Positions 9,574-20,167 of a stretch of 64,000 bases of DNA are shown piece by piece. The DNA is taken from NCBI GenBank assembly GCA_963966185.1, contig CAWZYM010000395.1, positions 1 to 64,000 on the forward strand. The letters run 5' to 3'. Positions within the stretch are counted from its first letter, which is position 1. The number at the start of each line of letters is the position of its first letter. The notes beneath the pieces are model-generated. The model saw nothing but the letters and a program-made list of their open reading frames with translations. It was not told the DNA's origin and ran no database searches. The translations under genes were made by a program, and so were the position numbers. This stretch comes from Rhabditoides inermis (taxonomy: Eukaryota; Nematoda; Chromadorea; Rhabditida; Rhabditidae).

Positions 9574-12500
9574 ATGAGCTTCATACAAGGCTTTGTCGCC
9601 ACTTCGCGAGGGTCAAAGAAAGAAGGAGATGAGGAGAAGGCACAGGTAAGACGCTGCACACCAATTGAACATTTTGTCCGGGTCAGAGACGGTGTTACCA
9701 GACGACTCACCTTGTTAAAATGAGACACATTCTCATTCTGTCTCCCTCTTTTTTCTCACCTGTTGGGTTGGATGCCTTCATGAACCTATTAGTTGCTGAG
9801 TGAGTAGTCGAACCGACCAAGATCCCCGTATACTAAGAATAAGCATTACAGTGAAAGACGACTGTTTTACATGGCTCACGGCATGTCTTCATAAGAGCAA
9901 CAATCCTATTTGAAAATAATCATTACATCTTATTTTAGTTGGACTTCGAAGATGACAGTGCAGACGACAGCGAGGAGGAAGTAGTGGAGAAGGAGGGGGA
10001 CGGTCACAATGTGGACGAGGAGGGCAGCCTCAACAAGAACATGGTGAGTAACGTTTCCACATATTCAGTATGTAGACATTTTATTTTATTGTTCATTCTT
10101 CTTCTGGACTCTCTCTTCTTATCACCACTCACATTCTTTGTTGCCTTGGTGGGTGGCCAACAGTAAGCCTCCTCTCCGTACGCCAGCCACCAACGTGAGG
10201 TTCTCATTTTGCAGAACTAGTCAGCACAGTCTGCAATCAGCAATCAGCCATTCGGTCATTCCCCTCTTCCTATCCTTCTCCTCTCAGCCTGCTTGGCGCA
10301 ATTTTTCACCTCGCGCGCGCTGCCCGCTATCTTCTGCTCACTGCTATCTAGACTGTTATGTTATCATCATCATCATCGCATGGAGACAGCCACTGCGAGT
10401 CGCCAGCGCGCGTTCACTACCTGCTTCCTCTGCTATCCTCCTCCACCCACTCCTCCTCACACTGCGAGCCAATGCCTACAAGAGAACCACTACCAATCAA
10501 TATCATTCGATGCGTATCAGTGTAAATGTAGGCGTCCCGCCACAAAACCACATCTGCGCAGGCTGGCAGTGAAGCGCGGCGAAATGGGGTTGCCCTACAG
10601 TATGCGATTGATGCCTCCTCTCCCTCGCCACGCGCCATCCCGAATAGTGGTGGTGCGCGCAGAGTAGCCTTGCGAAGAGCGACGACCTTCTCGGTGTCGA
10701 CGTGGTGGGTGGGGTTGGCGGTGCAGGCGACAGTGTTGTCGCGGCGGGTGATCGAGTCGTATCCATGGGGGCACACACAGTGCGCTCGCGCCATCCCCTC
10801 CACTACACGCACCACACACAGATACGCGCCGCACGGAGACGCGTCGCACGGGTTCGGAATAGACAGCATCGGCTCAACAGGATTACGGTGTGGATGGTAC
10901 AGGACACAGTTCCAGTACCTGATAGGCGGGATGGTCGATGGCGAATCCATAGGGGAACTGTTGGAACGAGTGCAGCAGGTGATTGGTGTGCTCCACTTCG
11001 AGCTCCACCGAGCGAAGCGAGTCAGTCTCCCTCAAACACACATTCCAGTCGAGACCCAGATCTACAGTACGAACCAGTCGGTCCATAAAATGTGTCCGTT
11101 GAAGGCGGTCAGATCGTAAGAATGGTGCACTCCCGAAGACGGAATCACGTGCCTGAAACTGCATCAAGTTAGCGCCGCCCCTTTACGCCACACCCACCTC
11201 TCGTCTCCGTCGAGCACAATCTTCTCGATCGTCGCCCTGTCCACGTCTCCGTAGTAGAGCTGGTTGGTGATAGTGTCAAACGCCATTCCAGCCGGGTACA
11301 GCACTACCGCATAGACACAGGACATGTCACTAGTCTACCGTAACCCCGACCCACTCACCGAACTTGGAATGGCGGTGGCCATGAGACAGCAGCAGTTGGC
11401 CCACTCTCCGCAACGCCCGCGTCTGCAACACACATTGAGAGATGGCTCGATCGAGTGCCCACCTTGTTTCTAGCAGCTTGGCAGAGTTGTTGTAGCGGGG
11501 AAGCGCACCTCGCGATCGCTGAAAAAAACAGCTAATACTTGATCCACGTAGAATTAGAATGCCATGCGATGAGGTTTAATGATGTATTGATACCTAATAA
11601 TATTTTATTATTAGAGCAACATAAAAGTCCTAAATAGAATTGATCATTACAGTCTATTTTAGAGTGGCGAAGGCGACCACGACCACATGGAGGCGAGGGA
11701 GGGAGAAGAGGAGTCCGATTGCTTCTATGAAGAACGATTGGATGTGAACAGCCTACTCAAAGTAAGTATATAGACAATGTGATTTTGTTATCCGTGAAAT
11801 GTATACAACTGAAACGCATATACATATTGTGTATTTCAGCTGCGTCTGATGGATACAACTATTTCGGCCGTGCACGACTCTTTCAGGACGGAAACTTCGA
11901 CTTCTTCAAGGTAAGTCTATATGTCGGTTTTGATCATATCTGTTTATCGGCACTTTACTCACACCGTTTGAACTCTGCATGAATCTTTAGAAGAGCAAAT
12001 ATAATCAGTCAATCTTCAAAAACAGTCAAGAGGTTTCCGATGTTACATACGTTAAGCAAGTTAAGCCCAAACAATACATGCTTTCGCTTTATCGTGTCGT
12101 CCTTCACCTTCACCTTCACCTAGTGTAAAACAGCTATTATTTTCGGCGAGGAAACTCACATAATGCAAGGCGGCGACGATGAATTCTCGCTGAACAGTCC
12201 ATTGCAACACATTTTGAATTAGTGGTGAAGACACACCCGAGCAAGTATCTGCCATAGAATATTCAAAACAAATAGAGATTGATTCATAGACAAGAAACAG
12301 ATATGGGGAGTGGTTATTAAACAACGCATTCACGTTTGTTCTTGCAGTGAAGATTCCATACGCGAGAAAGTCGCGTCACTTACTCTCTCCACTCATGTTC
12401 TCACGCTGCTGAACTGTGCGAACAAGTTGCTCAGCTACGTGAAAGTTGGTTCTTTAAATTTATTCGTATTTTTTTAAAGGAGTATACCACTCTAAATTTG

Positions 12501-13725
12501 TGTATGCAAGTACGATATATAACATATTTTTGATATAAATGAGAAAAGAATTTTCATAAAATAAGAATTTTAAATTAACCAAGAAGCACATAAAAAAGTG
12601 GTTGTAAACACGTAGTGTATAGTGATAATCTCACGCGGAACCCTTGTGCACGCACTCAGGGAGTGCGGTGTGGCCGCGCGGGAAACCGGGTGGTTGTGAG
12701 AGCGACCCGTCAAGGCTCGATTCTTGTGTTTTTCTTGGTTTCAAACATAGTGTGTGTTTTAATTAGTTTTCTTTGTTTATTTTTTATATTCACTAATAAC
12801 ACTGTTTATATTACGCTCAGGTGGTCCGACTATAATCAAAGGATTTATAAATGTCAGGAGTGCGGGATAAAAGACGTAATTTAATCGTTGTTTGAATTAT
12901 CGTAGTAAAATATTAATTTTGAATTTATTTTCAAAACAGTTATTTTTCAAAGAACATAGGGTCATTGGGCTGTTAAATTTGACAAGAATATCATATAACA
13001 ATATGAACAAATCTGAGAAAAATAAATTTAGAGTGGTATATTCCTTTAAAAGTTAAGCACAAACAATATATGTTCATATCAATTCTTACGATGATTCAGA
13101 ACTGCGCGGATGAGGTTAACACCACGGGATCCATGGACGCAGGTGCGCATGGACACGCGATATTAGAGAGGGCGCGCAGCGCCCTCTCTTTTGGCTTAGG
13201 ATAGGGCTCGCGCCAGAATTTTCAAGAAGCTGTATTCAAAAATCATGTTAGCAGGAATGTGAACTCATTCAATTCATGTTAGTTAGATTCGCACGGGTCC
13301 GTAGGCCAGATCACTAATTGATGGCATCTTTAATTGATGGGTGGGTGGGTGGGTGGGTGTCGTGTCCGGTAACGCTGACTCTCTGCCGAAAGCGTACTCT
13401 CTCGGCGTTTTCTGCCCCTGTTCTCCAACTCGCACTTTGAGTGTAGTTCGCCCCGCCGCCGCCAGCGTCTAATTCGCGCCGGGTTTGCGTTGTTTTGGGT
13501 CCGCCAACTATAACCAGGAGAAAGAGCGCAGTAGGCGCGACTCCGAACGGTAGTGAGAAAATATGTGGGGAAAACGTTTTTGTGAAACGTAACGGCGATC
13601 CGAAACGTAACGAGTGATCTGTGGTTCAGGAGAGTAAGAAGAGAGAGAACGGCCGAGAGTGTGTGTTAGTATTTGTAAACGTTGATAGAAGAGCAGAAAA
13701 TATAAAGAGACAGTGAGAGAAGGGC

Positions 13726-13781
<56 letters not shown>

Positions 13782-14096
13782 AACAGTGAAAGAGAGAGGA
13801 GGGACGAAGAGAAGGAGATAACACAGTGAGTGAGAGATAGTAGTTTTTTGATAAAAAAACATATGAATAGTCATAATTCAGCACATATTCAAAATTTCTA
13901 TGAAATTCAACAAAAGCACATATATTATCTGTTAAAAAGTACTTGCGTAAAGATATTAAGTTTGTCTTGACCCAATTCAACAAAAGCGCATGCATAAAAC
14001 GTTTACAAATACTAACACAAACCTGCGCATAACGGACAGTGGACACTAACAGATGAAATATAACAATACAAATGAATAACGTCATACGTCCATATT

Positions 14097-14135
<39 letters not shown>

Positions 14136-16951
14136 GGGGGAGAGAGGCGCAGGTTTGTGTTAGTATTTGTAAACGTTTTATGCATGCGCTTTTGTTGAAT
14201 TGGGTCAAGACAAACTTAATATCTTTACGCAAGTACTTTTTAACAGATAATACCACTTCATGTAAGTCTAACTAGAAATTATTATTATGTCGTATTGTAA
14301 CCATCCTGTCTTGGTTGTAGGTACCGGCGTCTGTCTTCATGCCTTGATCTCCCGATCAGTGAGGATCATAAAAAGGTACACTACTGTTATTTATTTTGAA
14401 AACGACCGCACACTCAAAGTGGAAAAGGACGGCGGGCAAGACTGGGGGAATGGGGTTGATTTGTGCATGGTCACGGCGCAACGACGTTGTTTCACGCGCG
14501 ATTTGGTCTCGGCGTGTGGCCATCATTCTATCACGCCACGCTTTTCCCGAATTCACGCCGCGTGAAATGAACGCGCGGCAAAAGTATAGAATTCGAGAAT
14601 CCCGAAATATGCCGCCGCGCGTTCATTCGGGATTGGAGAGATGAAGCGACCGGTGGGTCGTGATATTTGGAAAATAATGCAATTTGTTTCGATAATGACT
14701 CATGATTTGTCTCATTTCTCAACCGTCTCATTTATGAGAAAGGCAATGAAGAGGCCGTGCATGGGATGCAGGCGTCTCGAAATGACGCGCGATACCGAAC
14801 TAACGCTTTCGCGAATCTCGAATGAGCGGCAGCGTGATATCACGCTTTGCCCGTCAAAAATCCCGAAACAACGCGCGCCGGTCAGCGCACGTGGCATGGG
14901 CGTGCAATCACGCCGCTCATTTCTCGCATTCGAGAATCCCGAATCAACGCGCCGCGTTGTCTCGTCTCGAAATGACGACGCGTGTGATCGCGCGTTGCGC
15001 CGTGACCAGGCACTAGAGTTAATAGATGATGGGGATGAATACAATTCGGTTTTAGGATTTCGAAAAGATAAGACAAGAATCCATCGCCGCCAGCCAAGCG
15101 ATTGACAACGACATCGCTCGATTCCGTCTGAATGCGTCGCGCAGCACCACTTCTCAACACGTTGCCGAGTGCATCAACAAGTACAAGCAGGCGGTTGACA
15201 AAGTGGTGCGTCATTATCGAATTTTTCATCTTTTCAACTAATTAGAAAGACCGCTCTCTTTTGACTTTTGTCTTCCGCTGCAATCTTGAAGTTAAGTTCC
15301 CGTTAGTGAAAATATGCACCACCCGAGCCACCACCGCCGTAGATTTTTTTCAATGCGCACACATGCAAATCTACACCGCCAAGCAGAGGGGAGAGGGAGG
15401 GTGATGGAGAAAGGAGGGCGAGAGAGAGAGTGCCTACAGCGTTCAATTACAAACACAAAACTACGCATACCGACCGACTGTGTACCACAACTGAACTTTT
15501 GAGAACATGATGTTGGAAACACTGATTCCGGAGCCGACGCCGAACAAGCTTGGCGAGTTTCTCCGCATACTCGAGGACCGCAGAACGACGCTGAAATCGG
15601 CTGTCGACGCCGCTTCCCTTATCCGTCAGAATACAATTCGAAACGTGAGTGATTAGTAGGACACATAGACACTAAATAGTGAACATATCCTTCTTACAGT
15701 ATGCCGGATCCTCGGATCACCTGGAGAATTCCGTCATCGAAAAGGCAGCTTCGCACCTGCGCTTCCTACACGATCAAAGGATGATTCTCGAGCGGGTTCT
15801 TGCTGAGCAGGCTGCGCAGCTCCAGGGCATGGAGGAGAACGCCGGATCGATCGTGGTTCACCCAAGCGCGATCGCAAGTGGGATGGAGGTACGTGGTCGG
15901 CAGCAAGTGACATCGAGAGCGAATTTAATTAAATAAAGCACAAAGTAGTAATTTAGGCATGGTCTGATGAGTCGTGTGTCCTATACACGGTTGATCAGTG
16001 CGGTGGTGTTCATTAACTGGACTTGGACAAACGAACAAGACGCGTCTGCAAACTGTCTTAAAAGCAGATGAAGTGAGAATGACGGCGTGCGTTCGTTCGT
16101 AGGTCTGAAGCGAGAGCAGATCTGTCATTTGCACCACAAGTTGCTCGACGGGTTTGGAGTAGAGCGAGGATGCGGCTCTGGTCACAGAAGGATACTCCCC
16201 TATTTGCAGCCTGACGCCACCAAGGAGGTATCGGTGTATGCCACTCTTGGCGTCGTCCACCATGTTTGCGCTTGCAGGAGATTGTGCGTCCACCGGCAGC
16301 AGTCCCCCGCTGTCTGTGGTGTCCGGGCCGGCCGGCCGGATTCGGACCTGCTGTCATGTCGGTGCCGATGATGCCCCAGCAGCAGCCCATGCTCATGCAA
16401 CAGCAGTTTGTGCCCATCCCCATGCACTTCCAGCACATGTACGCACCCAACATTGGACCTGTTCACGTGAGTGGGAGAGGAAAAGAGGGGCTTGGGAAGT
16501 GTGATGACAAGAGACAAGTGTTGTGTTTAGGTTGTTCAGTACCCGGTACAATCGTGCAGCAACTGTGCTGGCCCTCATCCCTTTTTTTATGCAGATCATT
16601 GCTGGCGGTGAGTGTTTTGTGATATGGTGATTTATGATGTTTGTTTCGTAATACATGTTTTGTTCAGGTGAGTACCGGATGAATTACACGGACGAGCCAC
16701 CGAAGCAGGGCTTTGTGCCGTACGTGCCACCGCCCCTTCGGCATCACCAGGGAGGAGAAGGGGGCAGGGTCAGGGACCACCTCCCACGCAACAGCAGCAG
16801 GAGAGGGCTGGTGCGTCGTCGTCATCGCGTAGAGAAAGCTCGGCCTCCTGATCCCAACACAACAACAACCAGCAGGGACAGCAGCCGCAGCACGGTCAGG
16901 CAGACTTGCCCCGGTTTGCTACCCGCGACCGAGACTTCCCACCATTATAGT
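9574..16951 (+). CDS. unrecognised multi-exon gene: acidic N-terminus, helical middle, Q/P-rich C-terminus
   Basis: Exons with consistent phase: 9574-9645 (MSFIQGFVATSRGSKKEGDE), 9939-10043 (acidic, DDSADDSEEEVVEKEGDG), 11663-11761, 11840-11910, 12348-12438, 13100-13142, 14321-14358, 15056-15205 (DFEKIRQESIAASQAIDND), 15504-15644 (MMLETLIPEPTPNKLGEFLR), 15700-15888 (NSVIEKAASHLRFLHDQRM), about 16111-16227, 16278-16466 (methionine/glutamine-rich, MMPQQQPMLMQQQFVPIPM), 16595-16607 and 16668 onward. The middle looks like amphipathic coiled coil. The ATG at 9574 follows TTGCAG by one base. An independent gene starting at 15508 is possible, since another AG lies three bases before that ATG. The last exon has a Q-rich frame and an RS-rich frame that differ by a shift, so the exact C-terminus is unsure. 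I recognise no family. Introns hold three MITE-size insertions and an antisense pseudogene. Confidence -1.
10675..11425 (-). pseudogene. LDL-receptor/LRP-like fragment with two frameshifts, antisense in an intron
   Basis: Minus-strand exons encode YWTD-propeller pieces: ITNQLYYGDVDRATIEKIVL (about 11329-11201), then VHHSYDLTAFNGHILWTDW, followed after a one-base frame change by VRTVDLGLDWNVCLRETDSL and PYGFAIDHPAY. A second frame change leads to YWNCVLYHPHRNPVEPMLSI and an EGF-like module (NPCDASPCGAYLCVV, AHCVCPHGYD). The order and motifs are those of LDL-receptor-family propeller plus EGF units. Two single-base frameshifts make it a probable pseudogene unless they are sequencing errors. It lies within the intron between exons 2 and 3 of the plus-strand gene. 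Confidence -1.
12478..13045. mobile_element. MITE with AGGAGTATACCACTCTAAATTT terminal repeats
   Basis: Left end AGGAGTATACCACTCTAAATTT and right end AAATTTAGAGTGGTATATTCCT are inverted repeats (one mismatch near the tip), both bordered by TTAA/TTTAAA. The interior is AT-rich and non-coding. The palindromic flank leaves the target duplication open (TTAA or TA). A related element with similar ends is at 62264-62806. It sits in an intron of the 9574-16951 gene. Confidence -1.
13164..14249. mobile_element. fold-back element FB-2 (1086 bp)
   Basis: Same ends as FB-1: starts TAGAGAGGGCGCG with a hairpin GAGGGCGCGCAGCGCCCTC and ends AAGTACTTTTTAACAGATA. AT duplications lie at 13162-13163 and 14250-14251. 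Inverted arms of about 115 bp lie at roughly 13925-14040 and 14137-14249, around a GA-rich spacer. A second GA tract is at 13730-13778 and a GGGT-type repeat (GGTGGGTGGGTGGGTGGGTG) near 13340. No transposase is encoded. It lies in an intron of the unrecognised plus-strand gene. Confidence -1.
14468..15008. mobile_element. 541-bp inverted-repeat element (GC-rich termini)
   Basis: Ends TGGTCACGGCGCAACG and CGTTGCGCCGTGACCA are perfect inverted repeats. The interior is built from GCGC-rich words and repeats of CGAGAATCCCGAA in both orientations (near 14595, 14628 and 14931), unlike the AT-rich surroundings. No clear target duplication and no coding capacity are seen. Confidence -1.
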
Positions 16952-17935
16952 AAGCCTTTGGCCATCTCACCTCTCGCCTCGCCTGTCTATTCCACACTCG
17001 TTCTTTCGCTTGGCGTAATGCACACATGCTACAATCGTCTATTTGAGTTGGTTTGTTAGAATACTGTATTGAAGATTTCATGGGCGACTTGTGTCAGTGT
17101 TTTACTATACTCTGCGTCGCTTGCTTGTCCATAGCCCGCTCATCTTGTCTCCCTTTGGTTTCTCATCTGAACAGAGTCACACTGTGCCCAGCGCCTTCGC
17201 TAGACTATATCATGATTTTCATTTCAATGTTCTCCCTATCCCACTTGTCTCACCTTTTACTGACAATATGTATACCGGTTTGGCTGACCGTATCTGGTCC
17301 TGCTAGCAATTATTTCGAGTCTTGAACTTGTAAGATTGTTCAATATTGACATTCTGGTTGAGTCGACTGTGAAGATACCGTGTGCTAATTGCATTCTACT
17401 AGAATCTAGAGTCTAGTGAGGCCGTTTGATTCGGATACCTTTTGTAGAGACCTATTCATGTCTGTATTTAAATAACTTTGTTTAATTATTAAGGATATTG
17501 TCAATGGTGTGCATTGTGTAACGATTCACTACTTATGGTACAACATAAATACATTTCCATAATTGTCTTCTTAAAAAATGATTGGGATGACTGTTGACTG
17601 CTCAGCGCAACTATCTGAATGATTCGCTCTGAACAGAAACGAGTGGAAAATGCTTGTTTGAACTTCAACGATTGCGTTTTTTTTCCTTCGTTTTAGAAGT
17701 CTGATCATCTTTTGATTTTGTGCGTGATGAAATGGAAAAGGGGTTTCCCGCCAGCATCGATCGGCTGTTCCCCTCTTGCAAACCTCGCATCTCGCAAGTA
17801 GCCAGACGAGAGAAGGGGAGAGAGAGACGGCGCTTGCTTCTCTCTCTTTTTTCACTTCCCACGATTCAGTCAATCCTTTGGGATTTTTGTCCACTTTATC
17901 CAAATTATCACGGCAGAAACTCTTATCAAAACAAA
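16952..17935. other. no gene recognised
   Basis: AT-rich DNA after the Q-rich exon, probably including 3' UTR. Nothing with exon-like coding signal is seen. The right end (17888-17935) is the copied flank of the tRNA-Thr gene. Confidence -1.
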
Positions 17936-18007
17936 TGCCCACAGCAGGGATCGATCCTGCGACCTTCTGTTTACAAGAGAGACGCTCTGCCACTGAGCTA
18001 TACGGGC
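17936..18007 (-). tRNA. tRNA-Thr (TGT), second copy
   Basis: Same cloverleaf as 3468-3539 except for one substitution in the anticodon stem (TCTCT against ACAGA), which leaves a C-C mismatch next to the loop. Boxes A and B and the acceptor stem are intact. It may be less active or a decaying copy. Confidence -1.
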
Positions 18008-18098
18008 GATGTCACAAGGATTTAAGTAACATAAAACCTCGTTGGCAGTGATTAGGCTGAACTATGTAACATAAACTTCCAAAAAGAAAAAAAAAACT

Positions 18099-18170
18099 GG
18101 GCCGAGCCGGGGATTGAACCCGGGACTTCTCGCACCCAAAGCGAGAATCATACCACTAGACCACTCGGCC
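18099..18170 (-). tRNA. tRNA-Pro (TGG)
   Basis: Acceptor GGCCGAG/CTCGGCC with discriminator C, D-arm GGTCTAGTGGTATG, anticodon stem TCTCGC/GCGAGA with loop TTTGGGT (anticodon TGG), and T-arm GGGTTCAAT. A standard eukaryotic tRNA-Pro. Confidence -1.
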
Positions 18171-18234
18171 ACGCTTTGATTTTGTTTCATAGCGGAAGGT
18201 CGTAAAAATACTGAACAAAAGGTATAAAAAAGTT

Positions 18235-18306
18235 GGGCTGAGCCGAGGATTGAACCCGGGACCTCTCGCACCCTAAGCGAGAATCATACCAGTAGACCAC
18301 TCAGCC
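18235..18306 (-). tRNA. tRNA-Pro (AGG)
   Basis: Acceptor GGCTGAG/CTCAGCC with discriminator C and anticodon loop TTAGGGT (anticodon AGG, read as IGG after deamination). It lies 64 bp from tRNA-Pro(TGG) in the same orientation. Its 5' edge and adjacent flank were copied to 2982-3057. Confidence -1.
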
Positions 18307-18755
18307 ATGATTGTAGTTCTACGGTTTTTATGAGGCCTTTTTCGGAACAACGACGACAAGGAGCTTCTAGTGTAGTTGTGCAGAGGCTGTTTATATAAGT
18401 CAGTTGGTGGGTGGAAAACACAAAACGATCACAACTACGGAGGAGATAAGAGTATGGTTACGAAGTGGGCATGTGAATGGGATGGGGGAGAGGGTGTGGG
18501 GGATGGCTTATCTCCTGCTATGCTAAACACTCTAGGATGGTTCGATAGAGGTGGCAAAGTTCACCCCGTTTTTTTCGCGCGTTTCGGTTTCGAAGTGCCC
18601 TTCTCATCACTGTAATTTTGGACATAACACCTTCCAAAACACGCGCAAGAGTGCAAGCAAACACAACACAGAGATCCAATCACAAGGGCAATCATTCATT
18701 CTTGCTGGAACAACGTATATACAAATAGATATGTTATTAGAGTTGTGGAGATGCT

Positions 18756-20124
18756 TCACTTCTTCTTGAAATAGTCGAGGATGTTGCGGGAAGAAGACTT
18801 GCGGCGAGCAGGGTCTGCTGGAAACAAGAACTGTGAGAGGAGAAGAGAGAAGGACAAGACCGTACCCTTGGGCGGGTCAATGGGCTTGAGAAGGAGCTTC
18901 CGGGGCGACTTCATCTCGAGTCTCTCTTGCTCGCTGATCATCTGAGAACACGCAGCAGAAGACTCGACGCTCGCGGGAACACTGCAAAGAGGAGATAAGG
19001 GAAGAGCGAAGGGGAGATTGAAGGCAGAAAGACGACTGACCGGATCCTCTCTAGCCTCTTCTCCCCGTCGCCGCTGCGTCGCACCCACTCCTCTATCCGC
19101 TGAGAGGCGCTCATGGGCGCGCGACGCTCCTGCAACAAGCACGGTCAGTGTGTTTCTAACGGATAGCAAGGCATTCCCAAGTGTTCATGGGTATTCAGGA
19201 AAAATATGCCCCATCACAGTCCCAAGAAGACATGTTTTTTCTACGTATTTTTTTTGAAATTTGATCATTTTCACATAGTTTGACTCAAAAGGCTTATTCA
19301 AGAACTCGCATCAAATGTCAAATAGTCGTAATTTCGCCTCTGTTTGATTCGCACGACAATAAATAGTACGATGAATTATCACAATTATAAAACTATGGAC
19401 CAGACATACCTTGGAGGAGCTGGCAGTGGGAGTGGCAGCGGGTCCGGAAAGCAGTCGAAGATAATTCTCGTACACAAAGTTGGGGAGATGCATGGTAGGA
19501 TATGCGTAGTAGAAGGGGTTCTTGCTCCTGTGGCGCAGACCGCGGGAGGGAGACGGGCGATGCATGGGAGACGCATCCACGAACAACTGCTTGCGCGGAG
19601 ACGGCGACGTCAGCCTAGACCAATTATGTCAAACTCCCTTCCTCTCATACTCACCGCAGCATCTTGGCACTCGGCGACTTGTGCGCGTTCTCCTTGCCGG
19701 TACTCGGCAGCTTGAATGGAGACTGCATCAGCCTGCGCTTCGATTGCGGAGTCCTAGTCCTACAATGAAGGTAGAGAATATGACGACAAGGAGAGAGAGG
19801 GATGCAGACTCACCTGGATGAGGGCGTTGTCATAGCCATCTTGAGGGGAGAGAGGGCGACCCGAGGAGCAGGACTCAGATGCACACTCAAACTGTTCCTT
19901 AAATCAAATAAAAAAGGTTGCGTACTTGTTGATGAGCGAGAGGGTCGAGTTCTTGTCGCTGTCGGATCGCAGGTATCTCTCCGACTTTTCCCACCACGTC
20001 AGGCCGTCGTCGGATGGGCCCTTTCGCTCGTCCGGACGACACTCCCACACACGGAACTGCTCCTCGTCCATCGTCACGATGTAGCTGGAGTAGACAATAG
20101 AGATGAGAAGGAGAGAGAGAGAGA

Positions 20125-20167
<43 letters not shown>

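Noticed and set aside
12638..12720. Possible tRNA in CGCGGAACCC..GGCTCGATTC
   Set aside because: It has a box-B-like string but no acceptor or anticodon pairing that I can fold, and it lies inside the 12478-13045 MITE.
15508..16951. Separate gene starting at MMLETLIPEP
   Set aside because: An AG lies three bases before this ATG, but the preceding exon joins in phase, so I kept one gene and mentioned the alternative.
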